A DNA stretch of 64,000 nucleotides from Solilutibacter tolerans. Its GTDB lineage: Bacteria > Pseudomonadota > Gammaproteobacteria > Xanthomonadales > Xanthomonadaceae. The position numbers were made by a program, and so were the translations under genes. Where the stretch lies: NCBI RefSeq assembly GCF_900155935.1, contig NZ_FTLW01000001.1:186001-250000 (forward strand). Reading direction: 5' to 3'. The notes beneath the pieces are model-generated. The model ran no database searches. It worked only from the letters and a program-made list of their open reading frames with translations, and was not told the DNA's origin. Below, in pieces: positions 30,531-40,194 of this stretch. Numbering within the stretch: position 1 is the first letter of the stretch; the number at the start of each line of letters is the position of its first letter.

Positions 30531-30534
30531 CATT

Positions 30535-30540
30535 TACAAT
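30535..30540 (+). promoter_or_regulatory. -10 element directly before yheS, possible leaderless start
   Basis: TACAAT ends 6 bases before ATG 30547, which places the transcription start on the ATG itself. There is no ribosome site in AGTCGA. No good -35 is present. Confidence 0.4.
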
Positions 30541-30546
30541 AGTCGA

Positions 30547-32412
30547 ATGATTTCCTTCCGCAATTTCGCTTTGAGGCGTGGCGAACGTCTCTTGTTGTCC
30601 GATGTCGACCTGGCCTTGCATGCCGGCTATCGCGTGGGCGTGGTCGGCCGCAATGGTGCCGGCAAGACCTCCTTGTTTGCAGCGCTCCTGGGCGATGTTG
30701 AACCGGACAAGGGCGATCTGGACCTGCCCGGCAAGGCGCGCATTGCGAGCGTCGCACAAGAAACGCCGCATCTGCCCGATCCTGCGCTCGACTTCGTGCT
30801 CTCAGGCGATGATGTCCTGCATTCGGCCGTGCGCGCAGAACGCGATGCGATGGCCGCGGAGGACTGGGAAGCTGTCGCCGAAGCGCATCACAATCTGGCG
30901 GAGTTGAATGGCTACGACGCCGAGGCGCGTGCCGGCAAATTGCTGCACGGCCTGGGCTTTCCCGCCGATACGCACGACACACCGGTTGCGGATTTCTCCG
31001 GTGGTTGGCGTGTGCGCTTGAACGTGGCGCGGGCGTTGATGACGCCGAGTGATCTGTTGCTGCTCGACGAACCGACCAACCACTTGGATCTCGATGCCGT
31101 CGTCTGGCTGGAGGATTGGCTCCGCCGTTACGACGGCACTTTGCTCGTCATCAGTCACGACCGCGAATTCCTCGACAACGTCACCACTCATATCCTGCAT
31201 CTGCACGATGGCAAGGCGAAGTTGTACGTCGGCAATTACACAGCGTTCGAACGCCAGCGCGCCGAGCACCTGCGCCAGCAGCAAATTGCGCATGAGAAGG
31301 AGCAAGTAGAGCGTGCGCATTTGCAGAAGTTCATCGATCGTTTCAAGGCCAAGGCGAGCAAGGCCAAGCAGGCGCAGTCACGCATGAAGCGCCTGGCGAA
31401 ATTGGCGGGTACCGAAGCCGTGCGCGTAGAACGCGGTGTGCACATCGATCTGCCCGTACCTGCGCGCATGCCGAATACCTTGCTCTCGCTACGCCATGTC
31501 GATGCCGGCTACGGCGAAGGTGCGAAGATCTTGAGCGATGTCGGCTTCGGACTGGAAGCAGGTGATCGCATTGGTCTATTGGGCCCGAACGGCGCAGGCA
31601 AGTCGACGTTGGTGAAGACCCTGGTCGGCGAGCTGGAGCCGATGGCAGGCGAGCGCGTCGCGCACCCGGATCTGGTTATCGGCTACTTCGCACAACACAC
31701 CGTGGAGTCGCTGGTTGCGGGCACATCGCCCATCGACCATTTGAAAGAACTCTCGCCAAATACCGCAACGCTCGACTTCCGCAATTTTCTAGGCCGCTGG
31801 CAATTCGCGGGTGATCGCGCGTTCGAGCCGATCGACAATTTCTCGGGTGGTGAAAAAGCGCGCCTCGCACTGGCCTTGATCGCCTGGCGCAAACCGAACC
31901 TGTTGTTGCTTGATGAGCCGACCAACCATCTTGATCTCGACATGCGCGAAGCCTTGGCAGAAGCTTTGTCCGATTTCGAGGGTGCGATTGTCATGGTCAG
32001 CCATGATCGCCACTTGATCGGCTTGGTCAGTGACGAGTACTGGCGTGTGCACGATGGCGTGGTCGAGCCTTTCAACGGCGATCTGGATGACTACGCCGCG
32101 TGGCTGCGTTCGCGCCCTGCGCCGGGCGAAGACAAGACGGCCAAGGCCCCGGCGAAAACAGTGGTTGAGCCCGTCGCCGCGCCGTCTGCCTTGAAAAAGT
32201 CGTCTAACAAGATCAATCCGCACAAGTTGGAAAAGGCCGAGGCGCGCGTCGCCCGCCTGGAAGAAAAGCTGGCGGAGTGCGATGCACAGATGGCTGACCC
32301 GGCGGTGTACTCGGATGCTGATCGCATCGCCGATCTTGGCCGTACCCAGATGCAATTGCGTGAAGAGTTGGCGACGGCGGAAGCAGAACTGCTTGCGTTG
32401 TACGATGCCTGA
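30547..32412 (+). CDS. yheS: ABC-F family ATPase YheS
   Basis: A soluble twin-ABC protein of 621 aa of the ribosome-associated ABC-F type. First ABC: Walker A GRNGAGKT at 34-41, signature FSGGWRVRL, Walker B LLLLDEPTNHLDLDA. A charged linker (interdomain arm) with KFIDRFKAKASKAKQAQSR follows. Second ABC: GPNGAGKS, FSGGEKARL, LLLLDEPTNHLD. A C-terminal coiled coil follows. Length and motifs fit the YheS subgroup, which rescues translation at difficult sequences; exact role here is inference. Confidence 0.93.
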   Translation: MISFRNFALRRGERLLLSDVDLALHAGYRVGVVGRNGAGKTSLFAALLGDVEPDKGDLDLPGKARIASVAQETPHLPDPALDFVLSGDDVLHSAVRAERDAMAAEDWEAVAEAHHNLAELNGYDAEARAGKLLHGLGFPADTHDTPVADFSGGWRVRLNVARALMTPSDLLLLDEPTNHLDLDAVVWLEDWLRRYDGTLLVISHDREFLDNVTTHILHLHDGKAKLYVGNYTAFERQRAEHLRQQQIAHEKEQVERAHLQKFIDRFKAKASKAKQAQSRMKRLAKLAGTEAVRVERGVHIDLPVPARMPNTLLSLRHVDAGYGEGAKILSDVGFGLEAGDRIGLLGPNGAGKSTLVKTLVGELEPMAGERVAHPDLVIGYFAQHTVESLVAGTSPIDHLKELSPNTATLDFRNFLGRWQFAGDRAFEPIDNFSGGEKARLALALIAWRKPNLLLLDEPTNHLDLDMREALAEALSDFEGAIVMVSHDRHLIGLVSDEYWRVHDGVVEPFNGDLDDYAAWLRSRPAPGEDKTAKAPAKTVVEPVAAPSALKKSSNKINPHKLEKAEARVARLEEKLAECDAQMADPAVYSDADRIADLGRTQMQLREELATAEAELLALYDA

Positions 32413-32531
32413 GCTACGCCCGATTGGACTGCGCGCTGCGTCGCGACTCTCGTTCCGGCCTCAGAAGCGTGGCTGATGCGCAGCGAGGAAGGCGATTTGC
32501 CGCGGCAACGCCGAGGGGCTAGGGTGCAGTG

Positions 32532-33137
32532 ATGGACACTTCAAGAATCGCAGTCATCGCCACGTCGTTCATCGGCCTTGCAGCTTGTGCATCCACGCCC
32601 ACCGAGAGTGCCCCGCCCGTGGATGCTTTCATGGCCCGGATCGCCATGCACTGCGGCAAAGCATATGAAGGCCGCATCATCGCCAATGAGCCTAAGCCCA
32701 CAACGCCTGACGCCTTCGAAGGCAAGCGATTGGTTATGCACGTGCGTGGCTGCGATGCGCCGATGGGGCGCATTGAGATTCCATTCCACGTGGGAGAAGA
32801 TCGTTCGCGTACATGGATATTGACGCGCACATCCAGTGGTTTGCGTCTCAAGCATGATCATCGCCACGAAGACGGAAGCCCCGATGACATGACGATGTAT
32901 GGCGGCGACTCGCGCGGCATCGGTGGCCCGGAGCGTCAGGAGTTTCCCGTTGATGCGGAGTCCATCGCCATGTTCAAGCGTGGCGGGCTCAATGCTTCAG
33001 TGGAGAACACTTGGGCGATGGAAATTCATCCGCGAACGTTTGTTTATGAACTTGCGCGCCCGAATGGACGCTTGTTCAAGGTGGAATTTGATCTGACTCG
33101 ACCAGTTAGTCCGCCGCCCACGCCCTGGGGTTGGTGA
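32532..33137 (+). CDS. Hypothetical lipoprotein
   Basis: A 201-aa protein of unknown function. Residues 1-19 form a lipoprotein signal ending LAAC, with Cys followed by ASTPTES, so it is probably outer-membrane attached. The mature part has no recognised domain: charged, with an HCGKAYEG motif early and a Pro-rich C-terminus (SPPPTPWGW). The start is ATG 32532 behind AGGG; an in-frame GTG sits one codon before it. Converges with the SIMPL gene. Confidence 0.75.
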   Translation: MDTSRIAVIATSFIGLAACASTPTESAPPVDAFMARIAMHCGKAYEGRIIANEPKPTTPDAFEGKRLVMHVRGCDAPMGRIEIPFHVGEDRSRTWILTRTSSGLRLKHDHRHEDGSPDDMTMYGGDSRGIGGPERQEFPVDAESIAMFKRGGLNASVENTWAMEIHPRTFVYELARPNGRLFKVEFDLTRPVSPPPTPWGW

Positions 33138-33143
33138 GCGGGG

Positions 33144-33851
33144 TCAATCCTTCAAGAAATACTCAACTGTGGTCACCACGCGGATCTTCTTGATTTGCGG
33201 GCTACCGGCATCGCGGTTTTCGATGCTGATGATGCCCTGATTGGCGCTTCGGATACCGCCGATGCGTGCGCCTGAATCCTTGGCGAACTGCTCGGCGGAT
33301 TTGCGTGCGTTGGCGGTGGCTTCGGCGATCAATGCAGGCTTCACTTCGTTGAGCTGGGTGTAATCGAAGTCGGGGCCGCCGCCTTCCTCGGTATTGAGCA
33401 TCACGCCCTTGGCAACGATATCGCCACTGCGACGCAGTGCTGCCAGCGCCTCCTTGACCCGGCTCGTGCGCAAAGTGACGCTGTTGGAATAGCGGTAACG
33501 CTCCGGCGGACGATTGTCGCCATAGGCATACGTCCAGCGATCTTCCAGTCGCGGAGGACTGACCACGATCTCGTCGTCCTTGAAGCCCGCGCCGGTAAGA
33601 AAGTCGCGTATGGCTTTGGTATTGGCATCCAATTGCATCTGCACCATACCCAGTTCATTGCCGCCTACAGTCTGAGAGAGCGGCCACACCACCAGGTCGG
33701 CATCCACGATCTTCTCGGCCGAGCCCTTGACCGTCACGTAACGATCAGCGGTGCGGAGCTTGGTCATGCCTTGGGAGGCGAACCAGCCAGCGCCTATCAG
33801 GCCGAGGGAGATGACGGCAGCGGCAATCACGGAACGAGTCGGGGCAGGCAT
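33144..33851 (-). CDS. SIMPL domain (DUF541) protein
   Basis: A 235-aa protein with one N-terminal membrane anchor (residues 8-26) and a periplasmic SIMPL domain: VTVKGSAEKIVDADLVVW, a YSNSVTLRT strand and the C-terminal AEATANARKSAEQFAKDSG helix. The family includes BP26 of Brucella; function is not firmly known. Lacks a signal peptidase site, so probably stays anchored. Confidence 0.87.
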   Translation of the reverse strand: MPAPTRSVIAAAVISLGLIGAGWFASQGMTKLRTADRYVTVKGSAEKIVDADLVVWPLSQTVGGNELGMVQMQLDANTKAIRDFLTGAGFKDDEIVVSPPRLEDRWTYAYGDNRPPERYRYSNSVTLRTSRVKEALAALRRSGDIVAKGVMLNTEEGGGPDFDYTQLNEVKPALIAEATANARKSAEQFAKDSGARIGGIRSANQGIISIENRDAGSPQIKKIRVVTTVEYFLKD

Positions 33852-33902
33852 GTCGATTCCTTTCGATTCAACGGATGGATGGCAGATTACTGCCGTGAAT
33901 GT

Positions 33903-34034
33903 TCACGTCGCCTGAAGCAGTTTGGTCGAGTCGAACAATGCCATCAGCATCAATAAGCCGAGGAAGGCGGCTGCCAGGATCGCGCGCGCGACCAACCACC
34001 GGGCGCGCAGCGCACCCCAATCCAGCTGGCGCAT
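33903..34034 (-). CDS. Small putative membrane protein (43 aa)
   Basis: An open frame of 43 codons starting MRQLDWGAL with one hydrophobic helix at about residues 17-33 (ILAAAFLGLLMLMALF) flanked by Arg-rich and charged ends, stop TGA at 33905-33903. It runs the same way as the SIMPL gene, 51 bases upstream of it. A GGGG lies about 10 bases before the ATG. Not recognised; could be chance, but the positive-inside helix pattern is typical of a real small membrane protein. Confidence 0.4.
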   Translation of the reverse strand: MRQLDWGALRARWLVARAILAAAFLGLLMLMALFDSTKLLQAT

Positions 34035-34113
34035 GACGGTTTATGCCCCGCGATGCTTGAAACTGAGCCTGTCAGCCCCAGAATAGTCGCTCAACGCGCC
34101 AACCGGATTCACC

Positions 34114-34407
34114 ATGCCGATATATGCCTTTGTTTGCGATGCCTGTGGGCACAGCTTCGACCGCCTGCAGAAACTGTCCGATGCAGACCCTGACACCTGC
34201 CCTGAATGTGGGGTCAGCGGGCAAATACGCCGGCAGCTGACTGCGCCGTCGTTCCGCCTGGCGGGCGGCGGCTGGTACGAGACCGACTTCAAAAAGGACG
34301 GCGACAAGAAGCGCAACCTGGCCGGAGAAGGCGGGGAAGGCGCGAAGAAGAGTGCGGATAGCGCGACGAATTTGGACGCCAAGCCAAAGGGTGCTGCTGC
34401 AAGCTGA
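34114..34407 (+). CDS. FmdB-family zinc-ribbon protein
   Basis: A 97-aa protein. The N-terminal FmdB zinc ribbon has Cys pairs CDAC (8-11) and CPEC (29-32) after MPIYAF. The C-terminal half is low-complexity, rich in Lys, Gly and Ala. The family is a putative regulatory protein type of unknown role. It is upstream of aspS, a common association in Proteobacteria. The following 272 bases to aspS hold no credible gene. Confidence 0.88.
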   Translation: MPIYAFVCDACGHSFDRLQKLSDADPDTCPECGVSGQIRRQLTAPSFRLAGGGWYETDFKKDGDKKRNLAGEGGEGAKKSADSATNLDAKPKGAAAS

Positions 34408-34627
34408 GGATCAGCCGGTGACCGACAGTACGGGCCACCAACGGACGGTGCGGCAGGAAAACAACGCAACCGGCGCAGCCTTTGAATGTGGTGTTGCGGT
34501 AGAGGGCTTCCCGTTTGGGTGCGAAATGCATCGGCCCCCACCGAGCGGCGGATTGGCCATCAGCCGACGCCTAGCCCGTAAGGCCCCGCAAGCAAGCGAC
34601 GATGGGGCCTGAGGGCAGGGCTCGGGC

Positions 34628-34656
34628 TAAAATGGACGGCTAGCCGGCTCAAGCCG
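34628..34656 (+). promoter_or_regulatory. Candidate aspS promoter and leader hairpin
   Basis: TAAAAT (34628-34633) is a good -10 without a clear -35. CCGGCT-CA-AGCCGG (34643-34656) is a tight dyad just after the predicted start, 15 bases before GGAG of aspS. Confidence 0.35.
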
Positions 34657-34679
34657 GTCTGATTGCCACCGGAGCCCCC

Positions 34680-36437
34680 ATGCGTACCCAATTCTGCGGC
34701 CTGATCGACGAGTCCCTGATCGGCCAGACCGTCACCCTTTGCGGATGGGTCAATACCAACCGCGTCCAGAGCCACACAGTGTTCACCGACCTGCGCGACC
34801 ATGAAGGCGTGGCGCAGATCGTCGTGGATTCGGACATGGGCGAGTTGTTCCAGATCGCCAAGGAGTTGGCGCTGGAGAGCTGCGTGCAAGTGACCGGTAC
34901 GGTGCGTGCGCGTCAGGCTGTGAACGACAAGATCCGCACCGGCAAGGTGGAAGTATTGGCCGAGAAGATCGAGGTGCTGAACAAGGCCGAGCCGCTGCCC
35001 TTCCATCACCATGAGAACCCAGGCGAGGACACACGCCTCAAGTACCGTTATCTGGACCTGCGCAGCCCCGACATGCAGCGCAAGATGCGCACCCGCACCA
35101 AGCTGGTCAGCGCCCTGCGCCATTGGCTGGATGCGCGCGGCTTCCAGGACATTGAGACGCCCATCCTCACCAAGGCGACGCCGGAGGGTGCACGAGACTT
35201 CCTGGTGCCGGCGCGCATGCACGAGGGCGAGTTCTATGCATTGCCGCAGAGCCCGCAGCTGTTCAAGCAGATCCTGATGATGGCGGGCTTCGATCGCTAC
35301 TACCAGATCGCGCGCTGCTTCCGCGATGAAGCCTTGCGCGCGGACCGCCAGCTGGAATTCACCCAGCTCGACATGGAGTTTGCCTGGGTCGGCGAGCGCG
35401 ACGTGCAGGACACGGTCGAGGACATGATCCGCGACATCTTCCGTGACGTGGTCGATGTCGAGCTGGCCGCGGAATTCCCACGCATGACCTATGCCGAGGC
35501 GATGCGTCGTTATGGTTCCGACAAGCCCGACCTGCGCATCGCGCTGGAGTTGATGGATGTCGCCGAGCTGGTGAAGGACAGCGAATTCACCGTGTTCACG
35601 GCCGCCGCCAATGACCCGGATGGCCGTGTCGCGGCGCTGCGCATCCCGGGCGGCGCTTCGCTCAGCCGCAAGCAGATCGACGAATATGCCGCCCACGCCG
35701 CCAAGTACGGCGCGAAGGGCTTGGCTTACGTCAAGCTGGACGAGCAAGGCGTGGTGAATTCCCCCATCGCCAAATTCTTCTCGGAAGAATCCTTCGTTGC
35801 GCTGCTTGATGCCGTGGGCGTGCGCAATGGCGACATCGCGTTCTTTGGCGCGGGTGCTTACAACAAGGTCTCCGACTTCATGGGCGCGCTGCGTCTGAAG
35901 GCCGGCAAGGACTTCAATCTGATCGCCGACGGCTGGGCGCCGCTGTGGATCACCGACTTCCCGATGTTCGAATGGGATGAGGAAGAGGGGCGCTTCGTCG
36001 CCTTGCATCATCCCTTCACTGCCCCGGCCGTTGACAGCATCGACGACCTGCGCGCGAATGCGAAGACGGCCGTGTCGCGCGGTTACGACATGGTGCTGAA
36101 TGGTAACGAGATCGGTGGCGGTTCGATTCGCATCCACAATTCGGCGATGCAGAGCGCGGTGTTTGAGTTGCTCGGCATCGGTGCGGAAGAAGCGGAAGGC
36201 AAGTTCGGCTTTCTGCTGGACGCGTTGAAGTACGGTGCGCCGCCGCATGGCGGTATCGCATTCGGCATCGACCGCATCGCGGCATTGATGGCCGGCACCG
36301 AGTCGATCCGCGACGTCATCGCCTTCCCGAAGACCACGGGCGCGCAGTGTTTGATGACCGGTGCACCGTCGCCGATCCCGGACGCGCAGTTGGCCGAGGT
36401 GCACGTGCAAGTGCGCGAGACAAAGGCGAAGGATTGA
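34680..36437 (+). CDS. aspS: Aspartyl-tRNA synthetase
   Basis: A class II synthetase charging tRNA-Asp. In order: N-terminal OB-fold anticodon-binding domain (about 1-105, VTLCGWVN), catalytic core with motif 2 [18 protein letters not shown], the bacterial GAD insertion (about 290-420), and motif 3 [13 protein letters not shown]. 585 aa. GGAG precedes ATG 34680 by 6 bases. Whether it is discriminating or also charges tRNA-Asn cannot be read here. Confidence 0.97.
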   Translation: MRTQFCGLIDESLIGQTVTLCGWVNTNRVQSHTVFTDLRDHEGVAQIVVDSDMGELFQIAKELALESCVQVTGTVRARQAVNDKIRTGKVEVLAEKIEVLNKAEPLPFHHHENPGEDTRLKYRYLDLRSPDMQRKMRTRTKLVSALRHWLDARGFQDIETPILTKATPEGARDFLVPARMHEGEFYALPQSPQLFKQILMMAGFDRYYQIARCFRDEALRADRQLEFTQLDMEFAWVGERDVQDTVEDMIRDIFRDVVDVELAAEFPRMTYAEAMRRYGSDKPDLRIALELMDVAELVKDSEFTVFTAAANDPDGRVAALRIPGGASLSRKQIDEYAAHAAKYGAKGLAYVKLDEQGVVNSPIAKFFSEESFVALLDAVGVRNGDIAFFGAGAYNKVSDFMGALRLKAGKDFNLIADGWAPLWITDFPMFEWDEEEGRFVALHHPFTAPAVDSIDDLRANAKTAVSRGYDMVLNGNEIGGGSIRIHNSAMQSAVFELLGIGAEEAEGKFGFLLDALKYGAPPHGGIAFGIDRIAALMAGTESIRDVIAFPKTTGAQCLMTGAPSPIPDAQLAEVHVQVRETKAKD

Positions 36438-36961
36438 TGTCGCTACGGATCCGTCGCGCAAGTGCGAGTGATGCCGATGCATTGTCGGCTATCTCGCGCG
36501 ACACCTTTGTCGAAACGTTCGGGCATCTCTACAAACCCGAAGATCTCGCTTGGCATCTGGACTTCAGCTATGCCGCGGAAAAATACCGTGACGCCCTGGA
36601 AGAGCAGGGCGCAGTCGCGTGGCTTCTAGAGGGTGAAGCGGGCGACGTCCAAGGCTATGCCTTCGCCGGCCCCTGCGGTTTGCCGCACGAGGATGTGCAG
36701 CCTGGTGATATGGAATTGAAGCGCCTTTACCTGCGTCGTTCGCTGCAGAACGGCGGTTGGGGCGCGAAGTTGTTTGCTGAGGCCGAAGACTGGATGCGTC
36801 GCAACGGCCCGGCCGCAATCTGGATTGGCGTGTGGAGCGAAAACCCGGGCGCACAACGTTTCTATGCGCGACATGGGTATGAAAAAGCGGGTGAATATTT
36901 CTATCCGGTCGGCGAAGCACGCGACCTGGAATTCATCTTCAAGAAATCACTTGTCGATTGA
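36437..36961 (+). CDS. GNAT family N-acetyltransferase
   Basis: A 174-aa single GNAT domain: MELKRLYLRRSLQNGGWGAKL contains the acetyl-CoA pyrophosphate loop (Q/R-x-x-G-x-G/A variant), and W-x-G-V-W-S-E-N-P-G-A-Q-R-F-Y-x-R-H-G is the C-terminal signature. The start ATG shares its A with the aspS stop (TGATG), so it is coupled to aspS. Substrate unknown. Confidence 0.86.
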   Translation: MSLRIRRASASDADALSAISRDTFVETFGHLYKPEDLAWHLDFSYAAEKYRDALEEQGAVAWLLEGEAGDVQGYAFAGPCGLPHEDVQPGDMELKRLYLRRSLQNGGWGAKLFAEAEDWMRRNGPAAIWIGVWSENPGAQRFYARHGYEKAGEYFYPVGEARDLEFIFKKSLVD

Positions 36962-36967
36962 CCAGGC

Positions 36968-38119
36968 TTAGTCGGGTTCGGGTGCGCCCGGATGCTCGAC
37001 CAGGGGCGCACGATTGCCATCCAGCAGGCCGCGGCTCAGTTTGCCGTCCTCGATGAAGAGCAGCTCACCGGATTCACCGGCCTTGATGTCGTTCTCGATG
37101 GCGATCACGCGCCCACCGTGGAAGCTGCCGACCTGCTTCTGCGTGGTGTGACCGACGACGATGCGCGCGATACCGAGTCTGTCGGTCAGGTCGCGGACTT
37201 CCTCGGGCTTGAGTTGGCCATCCAGATAGCCGCGATACCAGATGGGGCTGCGTTTGCCGTCATACAGGCGTGCAGTCACCGGGTCGGCACGCACTTCTTC
37301 TTTTGGTTTGCCAAGCGATGCGCGATAGCCCGCATTCGTGCCATCCATGTCGAGTGCAAGCTCAAGATTTTCCGGTGAAATCCCACCATGCAGGAACACC
37401 GTGTCGCCTAATTTCAGCATCACCGGGCGCAGGTACAGCCATTCGCCGATCACCGTGTCTTTTGCATACAAGCCATTGACGCTGCGTTTAAGACGTTTGG
37501 CGACATCGACATATTTGGGATTCACGTAGCGAACATCGCCTGACAGCACCATCGTCTCGTGGTTGCCCAAGAGGTAATGCACCTCGCCGCCGACCTGGCG
37601 TGCCTGGCCTTGCAGTTGCAACAGCAACCAGACGGCTTCGGTGACTTGCGGCCCACGATCGAACACATCGCCGGTGATCACCAAGCGTGCATCCCCCGCT
37701 TTCCATCGGCCTTGCTCGTCGATGACGCCATTCGCCTGCAGCAGGCGCACCATCAGCCCGAATTGGCCATGGATGTCGGATATCGCGATGATGCGCTGGC
37801 CGCGATAAGGCATGGCATCGGATGTCGCGAAAGCCGGGATGTTGATTGGGTATGGATAGGCACAGCGTGGCGGCAGCGTTTGCTGGCGGACAACGGTTTC
37901 ACTGATCACCTCGCCATCGCATAGCCACGCCGCTTGCAGCTTGCCTTGTTCGTTGAAGATATAAGGGCCGTCATTTAGAGAGGCGGGGCTCGGGGCTGCT
38001 TGTTGCGGTGCTGCGAATGCGCAAGGCGCGAAGAGGCAAGCGAAGAGTGAAAGGCCAAGTCTGCGCAGGCCACCATTGAAGCGTCCGGCTGACGTGGGCA
38101 GTGATGTGGGAGAGGTCAT
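36968..38119 (-). CDS. Secreted calcineurin-like metallophosphoesterase
   Basis: A 383-aa protein. A signal peptide runs to about residue 36 (CAFA-APQ). The PPP-type dinuclear metal motifs are in order: DIHG (115-118), GDVFDRGP (150-157), GNHE (185-188) and later VVGHT. This resembles the bacterial Shewanella-like protein phosphatases, here probably periplasmic. ATG 38119 is chosen because it opens the signal peptide; the frame stays open well upstream but without protein character. Physiological substrate unknown. Confidence 0.87.
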   Translation of the reverse strand: MTSPTSLPTSAGRFNGGLRRLGLSLFACLFAPCAFAAPQQAAPSPASLNDGPYIFNEQGKLQAAWLCDGEVISETVVRQQTLPPRCAYPYPINIPAFATSDAMPYRGQRIIAISDIHGQFGLMVRLLQANGVIDEQGRWKAGDARLVITGDVFDRGPQVTEAVWLLLQLQGQARQVGGEVHYLLGNHETMVLSGDVRYVNPKYVDVAKRLKRSVNGLYAKDTVIGEWLYLRPVMLKLGDTVFLHGGISPENLELALDMDGTNAGYRASLGKPKEEVRADPVTARLYDGKRSPIWYRGYLDGQLKPEEVRDLTDRLGIARIVVGHTTQKQVGSFHGGRVIAIENDIKAGESGELLFIEDGKLSRGLLDGNRAPLVEHPGAPEPD

Positions 38120-38233
38120 CGGGCAGGTTCGCTTCGCTGGATGAGTAGGAAGGTATCGTCGGCACTGGCCTGCGGCAAACCAGATGCAACATCGAATACA
38201 TGCGTTGCATTGGCTATGCGTCAAGATATACGC

Positions 38234-38905
38234 ATGCGGAAACAACGACCAATCGAAGGCCACGTCCTCCTCCTCCATGGCCTGTGGATGCATGCACCGG
38301 CGATGCGTTGGCTTGCCACGCGCCTGAAGAGCCGCGGTTTCGATGCGCGCACACTGGGCTATTACAGCGTGCTGGAGGACAGCGAGCATGCGATCGGGCG
38401 GGTGGTGAAGGCCTTGCAAGCTGCGCCAGGCAGCCATGTCGTCGCACATAGCCTGGGCGGGCTGATGGCGTTGGAGGCGGCCAGACGCGTGGCTGCGACT
38501 GACATCGGCCGCATTGTCTGTCTTGGCACGCCATTGGCAGGCAGCGGCGCGGCGAACGGCGTGATCCAGCGATTTCCGGCTGGCCGTCGCCTGCTGGGCC
38601 AGCATGTGCCGATGTTGTTGGCTGGTGCGGGCCATCTGCCGGAGGATGTCGACGTTGGCGTTATCGCGGGTAGTCGCCGTCGGGGTCTCGGCGGCGTACT
38701 GGCGCATTTCAGTGATGACCACGATGGCACGGTGGCGGTGTCCGAGACTCGGCTGGAGGGTTTGACAGACCATATCGTGCTGCCCGCGAGCCATACCGGC
38801 CTGATTTTTTCAGATGCCGCGGTGGATCAGGCTGTCGCTTTCCTGCGAAGCGGGCGCTTCGACCACGGGGTCGGTGAGGCAGTGGCCGAGGCCAGCATCG
38901 CGTAA
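38234..38905 (+). CDS. Alpha/beta hydrolase, lipase-like
   Basis: A 223-aa alpha/beta hydrolase. LLLHGLW forms the oxyanion side, S73 in AHSLGG is the nucleophile, the Asp likely lies in DDHDGTV and the His in ASHTGL. No signal peptide. It resembles cytoplasmic esterases/lipases near PGAP1-type. ATG 38234 is chosen by domain start; ATG 38216 is an alternative and neither has a ribosome site. Divergent from the phosphoesterase. Confidence 0.83.
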   Translation: MRKQRPIEGHVLLLHGLWMHAPAMRWLATRLKSRGFDARTLGYYSVLEDSEHAIGRVVKALQAAPGSHVVAHSLGGLMALEAARRVAATDIGRIVCLGTPLAGSGAANGVIQRFPAGRRLLGQHVPMLLAGAGHLPEDVDVGVIAGSRRRGLGGVLAHFSDDHDGTVAVSETRLEGLTDHIVLPASHTGLIFSDAAVDQAVAFLRSGRFDHGVGEAVAEASIA

Positions 38906-38939
38906 AATCAGCACTTTCCAGCCAGACACGACACACACC

Positions 38940-39656
38940 ATGGGACGTGGTCCTTCGATCGAAGCCCGCAAGAATGCGGTCGATGCCCAGCGCGGCAAGA
39001 TTTTCACCAAGATCATTCGCGAGATCTCCGTCGCGGCGCGCACCGGGGGGGGCGACCCTTCAAGCAATCCACGCCTGCGCAGCGCCGTGGACAAGGGTCT
39101 GTCGGTCAATATGACCAAGGATGTCATCGAGCGGGCGATCAAGAAGGCGACGGGCGAGCTGGAAGGCGTCGAATATGAGGAAATCCGTTACGAAGGCTAT
39201 GCGCCGGGCGGCGTCGCGGTGATCGCCGACTGCCTGACCGACAACCGCGTGCGCACCGTGGCCGAAGTGCGCCACGCGTTCGGCAAGCACGGCGGCAACA
39301 TGGGTGCGGAAGGCTCGGTCGCCTTCATGTTCAAGAAGCTCGGCGTGTTGAGTTACGACGCGGGTGCCGACGAAGACGCGATTACCGAAGCGGCCATCGA
39401 CGCTGGCGCGGAGGATGTCGTGGTGTATGACGATGGCGCCATCGACGTGATCACAGCGCCGGAAAATTTTGGCGACGTGAAGGCGGCGATGGAAGCGGCC
39501 AATCTTGCGCCGGGTTTTGCCGAAGTCACGATGCGCGCCGACAACGACATTGCCGTCGAGGGCGAGACCGCCGAGCAGGTGCAGAAGCTGCTTGATCGCC
39601 TCAACGAACTCGACGACGTGCAGGCGGTGTACAGCAACGCCGAGCTGCCGGCCTGA
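38940..39656 (+). CDS. yebC: YebC/PmpR family regulatory protein
   Basis: A 238-aa three-domain YebC protein with N-terminal [23 protein letters not shown] replacing the usual AGHSKWANI of many orthologues. [32 protein letters not shown] is the central family signature. Members act as transcription regulators or as translation factors at polyproline; role here not separable. TAAAAT at 38903-38908 is a candidate -10. It begins the yebC-ruvCA run. Confidence 0.94.
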   Translation: MGRGPSIEARKNAVDAQRGKIFTKIIREISVAARTGGGDPSSNPRLRSAVDKGLSVNMTKDVIERAIKKATGELEGVEYEEIRYEGYAPGGVAVIADCLTDNRVRTVAEVRHAFGKHGGNMGAEGSVAFMFKKLGVLSYDAGADEDAITEAAIDAGAEDVVVYDDGAIDVITAPENFGDVKAAMEAANLAPGFAEVTMRADNDIAVEGETAEQVQKLLDRLNELDDVQAVYSNAELPA

Positions 39657-39664
39657 GCGAGACG

Positions 39665-40192
39665 TTGTCCACCGTCCGCATCCTCGGCATCGATCCTGGC
39701 TCGCAGCGAACAGGCGTGGGTGTAATTGATGTCGCGCCGGATGGCCGCATGGTGCACATCCACCATGCACCGCTGTCGCTGATGAAGGCGGAGGATTTTC
39801 CGCAGCGCCTGCGCTTGCTGTTGGATGGTCTATGGGCGCTGATCGAAGAACACAAACCCGACGAAGTCGCCATCGAACAAGTGTTCCTGTCCAACAACGC
39901 GATGAGTGCGTTGAAGCTGGGGCAGGCGCGCGGCGCGGCGATCGCTGCGTGCGTGGCGCGTGACTTGAAGGTGGCGGAATACGCAGCAAAAGAAGTGAAG
40001 CTCGCGTTGGTAGGCAAGGGCGGCGCGGACAAGGCGCAGGTGCAGCACATGGTGGGCGTGATGTTGAACCTGAAAGGCAAATTGCAGGCGGATGCCGCCG
40101 ATGCCCTGGCCGTCGCGATCACGCATGCGCATGTGCGCGCGAGCGCTGCGCGGCTGGGCGTAGGCGTGCGACAGGCGTGGGGCAGGAGATAG
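39665..40192 (+). CDS. ruvC: Holliday junction resolvase RuvC
   Basis: RuvC cleaves Holliday junctions at the point engaged by RuvAB. The acidic catalytic set is visible: D10 in GIDPG, E71 in AIEQVF, and D143 and D146 in [14 protein letters not shown]. 175 aa. The start is TTG 39665, as the family begins directly on the RILGIDPGS strand and there is no ATG nearby. It is 8 bases after yebC. Confidence 0.96.
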   Translation: MSTVRILGIDPGSQRTGVGVIDVAPDGRMVHIHHAPLSLMKAEDFPQRLRLLLDGLWALIEEHKPDEVAIEQVFLSNNAMSALKLGQARGAAIAACVARDLKVAEYAAKEVKLALVGKGGADKAQVQHMVGVMLNLKGKLQADAADALAVAITHAHVRASAARLGVGVRQAWGRR

Positions 40193-40194
40193 GC

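Noticed and set aside
34560-36482. A 640-codon open frame antisense to aspS
   Set aside because: It is the mirror of a certain gene in high-GC DNA, has His/Gln/Arg-rich shadow composition and matches no protein family.
38120-38794. Long in-frame extension of the phosphoesterase
   Set aside because: It is antisense to the alpha/beta hydrolase and would bury the signal peptide.
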